DNA from: Chlamydiota bacterium
GTDB taxonomy: Bacteria; Chlamydiota; Chlamydiia; Chlamydiales; Rhabdochlamydiaceae
DNA: 41,979 nucleotides
Direction: 5' to 3'
Assembly: GCA_013286595.1 (NCBI GenBank)
Contig: JABDFI010000014.1
Location: 1 to 41,979 of the forward strand
A model generated the notes under the pieces. It worked only from the letters and a program-made list of their open reading frames with translations, was not told where the DNA came from and made no database searches. This document shows positions 32,754-41,837 of the stretch, in pieces (positions within the stretch are counted from its first letter, which is position 1; the number at the start of each line of letters is the position of its first letter). The position numbers were made by a program, and so were the translations under genes.

Positions 32754-34021
32754 AATCGCTACTCTATAAACTCTTTATTCAGGATTGGCCGCGCAAGTTA
32801 CTCGCCATCATCTTAGCAGCCATCATCTGGCTCGTCGTCAATCATTCTCTCACAGCGACCCGTACCATTAGCAACATTCCTGTTAGACTCTTAAATATTC
32901 CCGTTGGAAAAACGATTGAAGGATTACAACCCAATGGTCGATTGACCAAGAAGCTCACTTTAACTCTTGTGGGAAACAAAACCTTGCTCGAAGAGTTAAC
33001 ACCCTATGACATTGAAATCGTCCTCGATGCACAGGGGCGACCTGATGAATGGATAGCGACGGTCTCAAAGAAGAATTTGGTATCTCTTAACCCAGAAATC
33101 GATGTAGCCAAGGGGATCACACGCGTCTACCACCCCAACTTTCTTGTCCGAATGACTAAAGTGGTCACTGACCAAATTCCGGTGATCATCACCCAACCGA
33201 TAGGAGAAGCACCGCGGGGATATGCTCTTTTAGACGTATGGCCCTATCGACTAATGTTGACCATCACAGGTCCCGAAGATATGGTTAAGCAGCTCCAACG
33301 GAAAGAACAACGACTGACTTTTAATTTAAATGATATTTCTAAATCCGATCTTGATGCAGCAGCTAGAAAAAGCAATGAAATCAACTCCGATGTCGTTAGT
33401 TATTTTGTTCCAGATCAATGGAAACAACTGAATATTCCTAGCATTTCTGACAAGCCCATCGACATCAATGATCCTCAAGCTAAAGCGCTCCGCATTGACT
33501 TTGTTCGTTGCAGCCTCCTTTCTCTGGAAGCTCCCATCCCCGTAGAGCTTTATTTCCCTCCAGATTTCGCACCAAAATACAATCCAGATATCATTAAGCT
33601 CGCTCACGATGGCCTAATCCAAAATCGCAATGGAGTCAATCTCATCAATCCCCCTTTATTTGCCAATGGAGCGGACCGCCTCTTTCTAGAAACCGTCCAA
33701 AACATGATGCAAATTGTGATCATTGTCAATCCCACCTCTGACAAGGAAACGTTGGAATGGAGTTTACAATTCATCAACCCTCGCCAACTTGAAAACGACT
33801 ACGTTGCTGCTATCATGTCTGATGTCTCAGATACAGATATTCGACTCTTACAACCCGCCTTGCGCGAGGAGTACTTACGCAACCGCTTCCGCAGCTACAT
33901 GAATCGCCTCCAGCTCTATTCCTCAGATCAAAACAAGTTAGAGCTTGTCGCCTATTTAAAAGATCAACTTGTTCATGTGGAACAAGCTCAAGTCGGCACC
34001 ACTCTACCCTTTAGCGAATAG
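32750..34021 (+). CDS. cdaR: YbbR-domain protein CdaR, regulator of diadenylate cyclase
   Basis: 423 residues from the ATG at 32750, overlapping cdaA by 4 bp; a TTG four codons earlier is less likely. One N-terminal membrane helix (KLLAIILAAIIWLVVNHSL) is followed by several extracytoplasmic YbbR-like repeats: LPVRLLNIPVG-type, QIPVIITQPIGEAPRGYALLDVWPYRLMLTITGP with the typical G-Y-x-L...P-x-x-V-T-x-x-G-P pattern, and EAPIPVELYFPP. In other bacteria CdaR binds CdaA's membrane part and tunes c-di-AMP output. The tail (PRQLENDYVAAIMSD...) is chlamydia-like and not assigned. Confidence 0.88.
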   Translation: MKSLLYKLFIQDWPRKLLAIILAAIIWLVVNHSLTATRTISNIPVRLLNIPVGKTIEGLQPNGRLTKKLTLTLVGNKTLLEELTPYDIEIVLDAQGRPDEWIATVSKKNLVSLNPEIDVAKGITRVYHPNFLVRMTKVVTDQIPVIITQPIGEAPRGYALLDVWPYRLMLTITGPEDMVKQLQRKEQRLTFNLNDISKSDLDAAARKSNEINSDVVSYFVPDQWKQLNIPSISDKPIDINDPQAKALRIDFVRCSLLSLEAPIPVELYFPPDFAPKYNPDIIKLAHDGLIQNRNGVNLINPPLFANGADRLFLETVQNMMQIVIIVNPTSDKETLEWSLQFINPRQLENDYVAAIMSDVSDTDIRLLQPALREEYLRNRFRSYMNRLQLYSSDQNKLELVAYLKDQLVHVEQAQVGTTLPFSE

Positions 34022-34037
34022 AGGTTTAACCTTAATT

Positions 34038-35156
34038 ATGCGGATTGTTCTGATTAAAAGTGAACTCTACCGCACAGGTGGTTTGGAAAAATACACATGG
34101 CAATTAGCGCGCGATTTTTGTTCTCTTGGATGTCAAGTCACTCTGCTGACAACTGGCTCTATCACCCCTCCTTTTGAGCATCCTGAACTAGAGATCTGTT
34201 CCTTTCCTATTTCCTATCCACTCAGTGTACTCAATGTCCTGCACTTTGATCGCGCGGTAACAACCTACCTCTCTCAACATCACTTTCCCATCATATTTAG
34301 CCTTGACCGCACTCGGTATCAAACCCATATTCGCGCAGGCAATGGAGTCCACGCCAGGTATCTACAACAGAGAATCCAAGAAGAGGGATTTGGCAAGCGT
34401 ATCAGTTTTTCTCTCAACCCTCTTCATCGCACTATCCTCTCCTTAGAAAAAAGAGGATTTGAACATCCAGAACTTCAACTTCTTTTCACCAATTCTCAGA
34501 TGGTTAAACGAGAACTTTTAACTCACTATGACCTCCGACCTGAGAAAATCCAAGTCATTCACAATGGCGTAGAATGGCATCATTTCCAATCCGCTTTTGA
34601 TTCCTGGGAGGAAGTGAAGCAACCCTCATCATTTCAACTACTTTTTGTCGGCCATAATTACAAGCGCAAAGGGCTCGATAAATTACTCCGGGCACTTTCG
34701 CTTTTACGCTCTCGCGATTTTCAACTGCATGTCATCGGCAAAGACAAGAACATCCCCTATTACCGCCATTTAGCAGCTACCTTACAACTGGAAAAAAAGG
34801 TCAATTTTGTGGGCCCAACTGCAGATATTCTGCCTTACTATCAAAGGGCAGACGCATTGGTCATTCCCTCTACTTACGATCCCTTCGCCAATGTCACCGT
34901 AGAAGCTTTAGCAATGGGCCTTTTTGTCGTGTCTTCCACAACAAATGGAGGACATGAAGTGCTCACACCTGAATCGGGGACCATTATCGAAGATCTCAAT
35001 TGCCCAGACAGTTGTGTAAATGCCTTAGAACAAGCCTTTTCCCGTCCTAAAACACCCTCTCAAGCTTTAGCTATTCGTTCCGCTGTGCGTCATCTTGATT
35101 TTTCCTCCCAATTGCGTCTCATGACCCAAGCTACCCTAAAAGGTCATTTATCTTGA
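34038..35156 (+). CDS. glycosyltransferase, GT4 family, WaaG-like
   Basis: 372 residues from the ATG at 34038, with GAGG upstream. The N-terminus MRIVLIKSELYRTGGLEKYTWQLARDF has the GGLE loop of GT4 enzymes such as the LPS-core glucosyltransferase WaaG. In the C-terminal half are LLFVGHNYKRKGLDKLLRAL, VNFVGPTADILPYYQRADALVIPSTYDPFANVTVEALAMG (the E-x7-E region ends FANVTVEALAMG) and VVSSTTNGGHEV. It would add a sugar to the lipopolysaccharide core. It is 16 bp after cdaR and probably co-transcribed. Confidence 0.9.
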   Translation: MRIVLIKSELYRTGGLEKYTWQLARDFCSLGCQVTLLTTGSITPPFEHPELEICSFPISYPLSVLNVLHFDRAVTTYLSQHHFPIIFSLDRTRYQTHIRAGNGVHARYLQQRIQEEGFGKRISFSLNPLHRTILSLEKRGFEHPELQLLFTNSQMVKRELLTHYDLRPEKIQVIHNGVEWHHFQSAFDSWEEVKQPSSFQLLFVGHNYKRKGLDKLLRALSLLRSRDFQLHVIGKDKNIPYYRHLAATLQLEKKVNFVGPTADILPYYQRADALVIPSTYDPFANVTVEALAMGLFVVSSTTNGGHEVLTPESGTIIEDLNCPDSCVNALEQAFSRPKTPSQALAIRSAVRHLDFSSQLRLMTQATLKGHLS

Positions 35157-35326
35157 GTTTTAGAGTTTCAAAATCAGAATACTGAATTCAAACATGCAAT
35201 AATTAATATTAAAAAATAGTATGTTAAAATAATAAAACAAAAATATTAAATAAAACTTTAAATCTTTACTAAAGATGTAAACCTCAATAAGATCAAGTCT
35301 TATAATAATAAAATCAAAGAAAAATT
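35157..35326. other. AT-rich upstream region of the second F-box/LRR gene
   Basis: Very AT-rich sequence with TAATTAATATTA, a 12-mer also present upstream of the small protein gene at 38357. No reading frame is seen; it is presumably a promoter region. Confidence 0.4.
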
Positions 35327-36226
35327 ATGACTTCAGTAATATCTCTAGCTTTAACTTCAATAATTTTACCACCTACATCTGCGCCGCCTGTAGTTGTGCT
35401 ACCTAAGACTTCTTCTAAATCTGTGACAATTAAGTCATTGCCTAGTACTGTTATGGCATATGTATTAACTTTCCTTTCGGATCCACAAGCACTGCGTTCA
35501 ATGCGTTTGGCATCCAAAGCATGGACACTCTTACCCTTCCACGGTCACCATTTAGACTTATCAGGATATACGAATTTGTCAGATGATCAACTTAAGACCA
35601 TTCTAGAACAACTCAAAGGAACTAAAATCCAATCAATCAATTTAAAAAAATGCTATAACATCACAAATCAAGGAATAAAGTATCTTTCAAAGCTCACCTC
35701 TCTCACATCGCTGAATCTATCAGAATGCTCTAACATCACAGATCATGGACTAGGGCATCTTTCAAAGCTTACCTCGCTTACATCGCTGGATCTATCGGAA
35801 TGCCCCGACATCACAGATCAAGGATTAGAGCATCTCTTAAAACCCATCTCTCTCACATTATTGAATCTAAAGAACTGCAGCGGGGTCAGAGATCGAGGAT
35901 TAGAGCATCTCTCAAAATTTGCATCTCTTACTTCATTGAATCTAAGCTGGTGCGATAACATCACTGATCGAGGATTAGAACGTCTTTTAAAACTTACCTC
36001 TCTTATTTCATTGAATCTAAACTGGTGCGAAAATATCACAGATAACGGACTAAAACATCTTTCAAAGCTCACTCTCACATCATTAGATCTATCGGAATGC
36101 CCTAGAATCACAGATCATGGTCTAGAACATCTCTCAAAACTCAACTCTCTTATAGTACTGAATCTAAAGAAATGCTTACTCATCACAGATCAAGGACTAG
36201 AACACCTCTCAAACTCACCTCTCTAA
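35327..36226 (+). CDS. F-box and leucine-rich-repeat protein, likely secreted effector (paralog)
   Basis: 299 residues. A Ser/Thr/Pro-rich start (TSVISLALTSIILPPTSAPP) is followed by an F-box (KSLPSTVMAYVLTFLSDPQALRSMRLASKAW reduced: LPSTVMAYVLTFLSD, SMRLASKAW) and about eight 25-residue LRRs with NITDxGLxHLSKLTSL. It shares with the protein at 25196-26737 the linker LDLSG-x-x-NLSD-x-x-LKTIL, so the two are paralogs. This copy has fewer and more diverged repeats. It should recruit host Skp1/SCF if it is delivered. It sits inside a core chlamydial block between the glycosyltransferase and lpxL, where Chlamydia has no such gene. A weak AAAGAAAAATT lies ahead of the ATG. Confidence 0.85.
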   Translation: MTSVISLALTSIILPPTSAPPVVVLPKTSSKSVTIKSLPSTVMAYVLTFLSDPQALRSMRLASKAWTLLPFHGHHLDLSGYTNLSDDQLKTILEQLKGTKIQSINLKKCYNITNQGIKYLSKLTSLTSLNLSECSNITDHGLGHLSKLTSLTSLDLSECPDITDQGLEHLLKPISLTLLNLKNCSGVRDRGLEHLSKFASLTSLNLSWCDNITDRGLERLLKLTSLISLNLNWCENITDNGLKHLSKLTLTSLDLSECPRITDHGLEHLSKLNSLIVLNLKKCLLITDQGLEHLSNSPL

Positions 36227-36316
36227 TCTTCTCGTAAGATAAAGGCTGTGTGCAAATAATTATTTACACCTAGGACCCTTTCCTAAATTAAGGCATAACA
36301 GGTATGATCTCAGCCT

Positions 36317-37558
36317 ATGCAAGCTAAACACTACCTATCTTTTTGGCTGATTCAATTGCTGTTATTTCCTATTCGCCTTTTGCCCTATCGAGCAGTCCAT
36401 CGCTTGGGAGGATGGCTCGGGATCCTGATTTATTATATTGTTCCTAACTACCGCAAACGAGCCTTGAGCAATTTAGCCCTAGCAAGCGATTTAAATCTCT
36501 TGCCAGATCAGATCCGGAGGATCGCTAAGCAATCATTGGGCAATCTGATGATCACTTGCCTAGAGTATGGCAAATTTGCCTCTGAAACCTCGATGGAGCA
36601 CGTGGCGCACTGTGAGAACCCTGAGATGGCCGAGGTTTTGATGAAGCAAGGAACCCCGGTGATCTTTTTCTGTGCCCATCAAGCCAATTGGGAAGTGCTC
36701 TTTCTGGAAGGGACAAGCCGAATGCCAGGGGTGGCCATTGGAAGACCTATCAAGAACCACGTTCTATACGATTGGATCACGCGCATACGCGAGAAATTTG
36801 AGGGGAAGATGATAGCCCCACGCCAAGCGATTAAACAAGGGCTACAAGGGCTTAAAAAGGGATGTTTTTTAGGGATCGTAGGCGATCAGGGGATGCCTGA
36901 CAGTGGCTACTCGTGTTCTTTTTTAGGAAGAAAGGCATGGACCTCTCCCCTACCAGCTCTTCTTTCGCATCGCACGGGCTCTCCCATCATGTTCGCCTCT
37001 ACAAGGCGTTGCAATGGCCGCTATCTCATTCACTACTCTGATCCTATATGGCCCAATCAAGAAGCTCCCTTAGAACAAGAGGTTGATCGAATGATGCGCC
37101 AGTGTTTATCTCTTTTGGAAGAGAGCATCAAACAAAACCCGGATCAATGGTTATGGTCTCATAATCGATGGAAACAGCAAACCCCCGAAAAAATTAGAAG
37201 ACCCTATAGACAGGACTCCCTCTGCATCGTTCTGCCAGACAACGAAGCGATCTTAGAGGAACTCTCTCCTCATTTACCCACATTTCGCGAGATTTATCCT
37301 TTGGAGTTCATCACCTGTAAGGTGGCAAAAAAATTGGAACTTAAGTTCCAATGGAACGGCGTTAACATCGAAACCTATGATCATCTCAATGAGCTGTTCC
37401 AGGAAGACCTTCGATTTAAACTGGTTTTTGATTTTACCTCTACATGCTCTCCTTGCGAAACTGCTTTTGCTGTGGTGGATGTCAACGCATGGAAGCAGGC
37501 TGATCCAGAAGCTTCTATAACGACCCTTCTTAAAAAGGCTCTTCTTCATGCCCCATGA
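36317..37558 (+). CDS. lpxL: lipid A biosynthesis acyltransferase with extra C-terminal domain
   Basis: 413 residues. The membrane-anchored LpxL/HtrB family adds a secondary acyl chain to lipid A. An N-terminal hydrophobic segment (LIQLLLFPIRLLPYRAV) and the catalytic HQANWE (H-x4-E, FFCAHQANWEVLFLEG) are present, followed by GDQGMPDSG and LPALLSHRTGSPIMFA. The family's 300 residues end near EESIKQNPDQWLWSHNRWKQ. About 110 further residues (LCIVLPDNEAILEEL to LLHAP) follow, as in chlamydial HtrB; I do not recognise that domain. The gene overlaps rsmE by 11 bp. TATGAT at 36303-36308 could be a -10, but it would leave almost no leader. Confidence 0.9.
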   Translation: MQAKHYLSFWLIQLLLFPIRLLPYRAVHRLGGWLGILIYYIVPNYRKRALSNLALASDLNLLPDQIRRIAKQSLGNLMITCLEYGKFASETSMEHVAHCENPEMAEVLMKQGTPVIFFCAHQANWEVLFLEGTSRMPGVAIGRPIKNHVLYDWITRIREKFEGKMIAPRQAIKQGLQGLKKGCFLGIVGDQGMPDSGYSCSFLGRKAWTSPLPALLSHRTGSPIMFASTRRCNGRYLIHYSDPIWPNQEAPLEQEVDRMMRQCLSLLEESIKQNPDQWLWSHNRWKQQTPEKIRRPYRQDSLCIVLPDNEAILEELSPHLPTFREIYPLEFITCKVAKKLELKFQWNGVNIETYDHLNELFQEDLRFKLVFDFTSTCSPCETAFAVVDVNAWKQADPEASITTLLKKALLHAP

Positions 37559-38249
37559 TCGCTTCTATTTCCCAGCTCCGTTGATTACCGGTGAAACGAT
37601 TAGCTTGAAAGAAGCCGAGCTCCACCATCTGCAGGTTCAAAAGGTGCGCGTGGGTGATGAGGTAGAAGTAGTCAATGGACGTCGTCAGCTTGGATTGGCT
37701 ACCGTTCGCTCTCTAGATAAGGCTCAAGCTCTGCTTCATATCCATGCGATCACAACGGATTCTTCTGTTCAACGGACGATCATTTTAGCTCAAGCTATTC
37801 CTAAGATGAACCATCTAGAATGGATCATCGAAAAAGGGGTGGAACTAGGGGTCACTTCCTTTTGGCTCTTTCCAGGAATGTACAGTGAGAAAACCGATTT
37901 TAGCGAAAACCAACGCACCCGTCTCAATCATTTAATCCTGTCAGCTATGAAACAATGTGGACGTCTCGATTTAACGACCATTGAATTCAAACCTCGTCTT
38001 CTGGATTGGTCTCCTCAGAAAGGAACTCTTCTCTATGGGGATTTAGAAGCTCCTTATCTATGGACTATTAACCCTACGCTACAAGACCCCATCATTCTCT
38101 TTATTGGCCCCGAACGAGGATTGCATTCTCAGGAGATCACTTTTCTGAATGGATCAATGGGAGCTAAAGGCGTTAAATTTCACCCCAACACCTTGAGAAC
38201 CGAGACGGCTTCTCTTGTCGGCTTAAGCTTAATTCAAGCTTTTCTATAA
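37548..38249 (+). CDS. rsmE: 16S rRNA m3U1498 methyltransferase RsmE
   Basis: 233 residues. An N-terminal PUA-like part (HHLQVQKVRVGDEVEVVNG) is followed by the SPOUT knot: QAIPKMNHLEWIIEKGVELGVTSFW, ILFIGPERGLHSQEI (G-P-E-R-G) and LGxxILRTETA as HPNTLRTETASLVGLSLIQAF. It methylates U1498 of 16S rRNA. The start lies inside the end of lpxL, so translation is coupled. Confidence 0.96.
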   Translation: MPHDRFYFPAPLITGETISLKEAELHHLQVQKVRVGDEVEVVNGRRQLGLATVRSLDKAQALLHIHAITTDSSVQRTIILAQAIPKMNHLEWIIEKGVELGVTSFWLFPGMYSEKTDFSENQRTRLNHLILSAMKQCGRLDLTTIEFKPRLLDWSPQKGTLLYGDLEAPYLWTINPTLQDPIILFIGPERGLHSQEITFLNGSMGAKGVKFHPNTLRTETASLVGLSLIQAFL

Positions 38250-38356
38250 CTTTTTAAATCAAACAGATAGGTTAATTCTAATTAATATTATTGAACATTT
38301 ATTAAAAATAAACTAATAATATAGAAAAGAGTCTATGCTCTTAAGAAGAGGACAGT

Positions 38357-38695
38357 ATGAGTTCGGCTGCAAAAGTGAGTCACACGCCTAGAAACCCTAA
38401 GGTCTACAGGAAAATTGAGATGATCAAAATGCACATTGATCAACTAGCTGAGAAATTGAGTAAAACTAGCAGTCTCGACGTCTCACGTGACGATCTCGCC
38501 AAGTTTGCCAAAGAGGTCAACCTCGTGATCGTGAATAACCGCGATGCTGTTCGTGCCCATGAGTCTTATTTGAAAGCAGCTCTCATCGATCTGACTGAGA
38601 TTCCAGAAATGAATCCTCACATGCAGAGAATCAGTTACATAACAGCGTTAAAAGACGCCTCTAAGAACATGCAGTTTTTTTTGGATAGTATTTAG
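38357..38695 (+). CDS. small conserved-looking protein of unknown function
   Basis: 112 residues, mostly helical and charged, with no signal peptide or membrane segment (VYRKIEMIKMHIDQLAEKLSKT, DDLAKFAKEVNLVIVNNRDAV, HESYLKAALIDL). AAGAGGA lies before the ATG. The helical pattern and size recall type III secretion chaperones or small effectors, but no motif proves this. The stop codon TAG (38693-38695) belongs to a copy of the dispersed palindrome. The upstream AT-rich region shares words with the region before the second F-box/LRR gene. Confidence 0.6.
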   Translation: MSSAAKVSHTPRNPKVYRKIEMIKMHIDQLAEKLSKTSSLDVSRDDLAKFAKEVNLVIVNNRDAVRAHESYLKAALIDLTEIPEMNPHMQRISYITALKDASKNMQFFLDSI

Positions 38696-38707
38696 AGGCA
38701 ATTGCTC
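38693..38707. repeat. dispersed palindrome, nearly full copy
   Basis: TAGAGGCAATTGCTC: the palindrome with one C missing in the right arm. Its first three bases are the stop codon of the small protein gene. Confidence 0.7.
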
Positions 38708-38708
38708 T

Positions 38709-40508
38709 TCAACTAGAACACATTCCTGGAATCATCTCATCTTCCATAGTGACAGATCCCTTGTAGACGATTCCCTTCTTGGTATCCAAGGTGACGGTTT
38801 GTCCTTCATGCAATAATCCCATAGCGCCATCTGCTCTCACAAGTAGAGGGATATCAAGCGATTTAGCCAGTTGAATCGCCTGGTTTTCTGACTCTTTATC
38901 TTCCGGACTATTTTGGAGCACAATCCCGATAGCCTGTTTTAACAGAGGGAAATAGGATTCATCACAGCGAGAAATGACCACAATTCTGCCTTGAATAGGC
39001 TCGTGTTTTTTCTCATCGACAGCATGAAGCAAAGTGACTCTACCATGAATTCTTCTACCCAATCGAGAATGTCCTCGCACAATCACATCGCCAATACTTT
39101 CGACATACATCATGTTGGTGGTTCCAGAGACTCCAAAAGGAGCTCCTGAGGTGATAATCACGAGATCTCCGTAGTGAACGATCCCTTTTTTTAAAGCAAA
39201 ACAGCTAGAGTAAACAAAAGCTTCTTGCATATTGCGCGCATTGGAAGGATCCACAGGGATCACTCCCCAATTGAGAGCGAGTTGATTGAAGACTTTGTGG
39301 TGTGGGCTTAAAGCAATGATGGGCATAGCCGGTCTAAATCTGGAAACAAAACGCGCGGTCAAGCCACTATCAGTAAATACAAAAATCCCTTTTGCATGGG
39401 TGCTGTAAGCGGTTTTAACAGTAGCTAAGGCCACAGAATGGGATACATCGTTAAAATCGACCTTCGAATAGCGGTTAAAGAACTCGCGATAATTAAAATC
39501 TTTTTCCGACTCTTCCACAATGCTCTTCATCATCTTGACAGTTTCAATAGGATAACTTCCTACAGCTGTTTCTCCAGATAACATGACAGCTGTCGTGCTA
39601 TCGTAGATTGCATTGGCGACATCGGAGACCTCAGCACGTGTAGGGCGCGGAGATTTAATCATCGATTCAAGCATTTGAGTAGCTGTGATCACAGGCTTAG
39701 CCGCCTGGTAACACTTGCGGATCATCATCTTTTGCAGTTTGGGAACTTCTCTTAAGGGTAACTCGACACCGAGATCTCCCCTTGCGACCATGATCCCATC
39801 AGCAACTAAGAGAATGCTATCAAAATTATGCACGCCTAAGCTGTTCTCAATTTTGGCGATGACGAGAGTTTCAGGCTTTTTATGTTGAGCAAGTAAATTC
39901 TTAATTTCTGTGACATGATCTGCAGAGCGAATGAAAGAGGCTGCGATGAGATCGACATCGTGTTGACACCCAAAGGCAATGTCTTCAATATCTTGTGGAG
40001 TCATAGCAGGTAACTCGATATTGACATCGGGCACGTTGACCCCTTTATGGGTCTTCAACACTCCGGGATTTTCAATTTCGATGAGGACCCCTTCTTTGGT
40101 CTTATCTACCACAGTGGAAATGATGTACCCATCATCAAAGAGAACTCGAACCCCTTTTTCTAAGGCATCGATCACAATGGGAGGAGAAACATGAATCTTA
40201 TTGGCATCCCCCTCAATTTCTTCCTTCACAAGTAAAAGACGTTGCTTCGCCTTGACCTCCATCTGGTCTTGCTTGATTTTCCCTACGCGGATTTCTGGGC
40301 CTTTTGTATCGAGCATGATCGCTAAGGGCACACCTTTTTCTTTTCTCGCTTTCTTGAGCAGCTCGATCACGTGATGATGCTCTTCATGAGTACCATGACT
40401 AAAATTCAGCCGCGCAACATTCATACCAGCATCGATCAGCTGGAGAATTTTCTCATAAGAATTGACCGAAGGACCAATGGTGCAAATAATTTTTGTACGC
40501 GTCTGCAT
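38709..40508 (-). CDS. pyk: pyruvate kinase with additional C-terminal (PEP-utilising-like) domain
   Basis: 599 residues, against about 480 in Chlamydia. The kinase part is complete: TKIICTIGPS, MNVARLNFSHG, MLDTKGPEIR, the catalytic lysine in LVIAKIEN, MVARGDLGVELP, and the ATATQ-type TATQMLESMI and SGETAVGSYPIE. After residue about 475 come a linker and an extra domain of about 115 residues (IVVISRCDESYF..., LDIPLLVRADGAMGLLHEGQTVTLDTKKGIVYKG). This resembles the swivelling domain of PEP-utilising enzymes found at the end of Bacillus/Geobacillus pyruvate kinases. It makes pyruvate and ATP from PEP and ADP. Its start is clear (ATG at 40508). Confidence 0.96.
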   Translation of the reverse strand: MQTRTKIICTIGPSVNSYEKILQLIDAGMNVARLNFSHGTHEEHHHVIELLKKARKEKGVPLAIMLDTKGPEIRVGKIKQDQMEVKAKQRLLLVKEEIEGDANKIHVSPPIVIDALEKGVRVLFDDGYIISTVVDKTKEGVLIEIENPGVLKTHKGVNVPDVNIELPAMTPQDIEDIAFGCQHDVDLIAASFIRSADHVTEIKNLLAQHKKPETLVIAKIENSLGVHNFDSILLVADGIMVARGDLGVELPLREVPKLQKMMIRKCYQAAKPVITATQMLESMIKSPRPTRAEVSDVANAIYDSTTAVMLSGETAVGSYPIETVKMMKSIVEESEKDFNYREFFNRYSKVDFNDVSHSVALATVKTAYSTHAKGIFVFTDSGLTARFVSRFRPAMPIIALSPHHKVFNQLALNWGVIPVDPSNARNMQEAFVYSSCFALKKGIVHYGDLVIITSGAPFGVSGTTNMMYVESIGDVIVRGHSRLGRRIHGRVTLLHAVDEKKHEPIQGRIVVISRCDESYFPLLKQAIGIVLQNSPEDKESENQAIQLAKSLDIPLLVRADGAMGLLHEGQTVTLDTKKGIVYKGSVTMEDEMIPGMCSS

Positions 40509-40705
40509 AAAGAAAGTCAGGTTTGCTCGTGTCTATAACCCCAGTTGTAGCAGAAAAATGGAGAATTTACCAAAGAATAATGGTTGAGTTAAATATTTAA
40601 GAAAGTGAGGAAATTTTTTTTTTAAAATATTGGCTGACCTCTTTTAAGCTACAACGCTTTGCTGGATCAATTCCGTCTATTGACCAGCTAAAGTTCTGTA
40701 TCTTA
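40509..40705. other. intergenic region upstream of pyk
   Basis: This contains the presumed pyk promoter on the minus strand (TATAGA near 40530-40540 could be its -10) and a T run. No hairpin or open frame is convincing. Confidence 0.3.
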
Positions 40706-41044
40706 TCAGCATGGTTTTGCCTCACGCCTTCTATAGACAACTTCCCCTGCATCTTGAGGCAACGGGTGGGGATAATCCAATCGCTGAATATTTACCTCTA
40801 GCTGATGTTCTGGAAAACAGGCAATAACCTCAGTGACCACACACTGCGCTGACTCTTCATTTTCCTCAGAAATAGGTCCGTCATAGAAAAAATAGACATA
40901 CACACAATGATCGTCCCATTTAATTGAGGCTGATCTCAACTCGGGAGACACCTCCCCCCACAGTGCTCTCATCATGGAAAGAATCATAGTAACTCTATCT
41001 ACTGGGTACCCATAGTGGGATTTATTTGGGATTGGAGGGGACAA
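40706..41044 (-). CDS. small protein of unknown function, possibly immunity-like
   Basis: 112 residues from a TTG at 41044, supported by AAGGAG seven bases upstream; the next ATG lies 20 codons later. The composition is acidic and cytoplasmic: RALWGEVSPELRSASIKWDDHCVYVYFFYDGPISEENEESAQCVVTEVIACF reduced to its features is a beta-beta-helix core, with FYFDG-like FFYDGPISEE and a final YRRRE. It reminds me of small immunity-type proteins often found alone or with polymorphic toxins, but no toxin gene is near. I cannot assign a family. Confidence 0.6.
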   Translation of the reverse strand: MSPPIPNKSHYGYPVDRVTMILSMMRALWGEVSPELRSASIKWDDHCVYVYFFYDGPISEENEESAQCVVTEVIACFPEHQLEVNIQRLDYPHPLPQDAGEVVYRRREAKPC

Positions 41045-41273
41045 TATGTGCTCCTTGCTTACTATAGTGAATTATACCGCTCTTACTCAATCTGACAATA
41101 ATTTCTTTTTTGATAATCGTTTGTGTTTCAGAAGAGTAAGAACGGAACTGTGAAGTGATTTTTTCAAAACTCGACAATAGCTTTAATATCCTCTATAATT
41201 GAAAATATTTTGTCTGATAAACAGCCTGCAATTAAATCAAAAAAACATGAATCAATAATTCTCGAGGTTAACG

Positions 41274-41714
41274 ATGAGTCATTTAACTAAATTAAGCGCG
41301 GAAGTTGGGCAATTTTTGATCCCTGTTGCTGCAGGGAGCTATGCTATTTATAATGGAGATTATTCCGAAGCTGCGTTATTTGCTCTTTGCGCTGCAGCAC
41401 AAAAAATGGAAATTGTTTTTTTAAAAACCATGTTTCCAAGAACACGGCCTAACGGCTCAGATGATAAATCTTTTCCCTCTGGTCATACTGCAGGGGCTTT
41501 TTTAGGAGTTGGTTTATTGGCTGCAAAATATGGCTTATCTCCCTCAGCAAGTATAGCTTTTTCTGGCGCCTCTTTAGTAGCGTTTAGTCGATATATTAGT
41601 AAACATCATTGGCCAACGGATATTTTAGCTGGAGCATCGATTGGATTAATCAACGGATTCCTTGCTGGTACCAAGTTTTTTTACTCTCGTGAGAAGATTA
41701 ACTCCAGCTATTGA
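41274..41714 (+). CDS. PAP2-family phosphatase (phosphatidic acid phosphatase-like)
   Basis: 146 residues with three or four hydrophobic stretches. The full three-part PAP2 signature is present: K51-x6-R58-P59 (KTMFPRTRP), P-S-G-H at 68-71 (FPSGHTAGAF), and S105-R106-x5-H112-x3-D116 (SRYISKHHWPTD). It lacks the usual N-terminal helix pair of larger relatives. It could act on undecaprenyl pyrophosphate, phosphatidate or phosphatidylglycerol phosphate at the membrane. GAGG precedes the ATG. Confidence 0.9.
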   Translation: MSHLTKLSAEVGQFLIPVAAGSYAIYNGDYSEAALFALCAAAQKMEIVFLKTMFPRTRPNGSDDKSFPSGHTAGAFLGVGLLAAKYGLSPSASIAFSGASLVAFSRYISKHHWPTDILAGASIGLINGFLAGTKFFYSREKINSSY

Positions 41715-41837
41715 CTCCTTTGAATTTTCTCTCTATAGATTTTTTTCATTTGCAAGTGAAGTACAGATAAGGTGCATGAAAAATTGGCTTGAAGCTCCTT
41801 GAAAAAGGTGCTCATCAGATGAAATATCATAACTAGT

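Noticed and set aside
35818-36111. Minus-strand frame opposite the second LRR gene
   Set aside because: It is another repeat shadow, antisense to the F-box/LRR gene.
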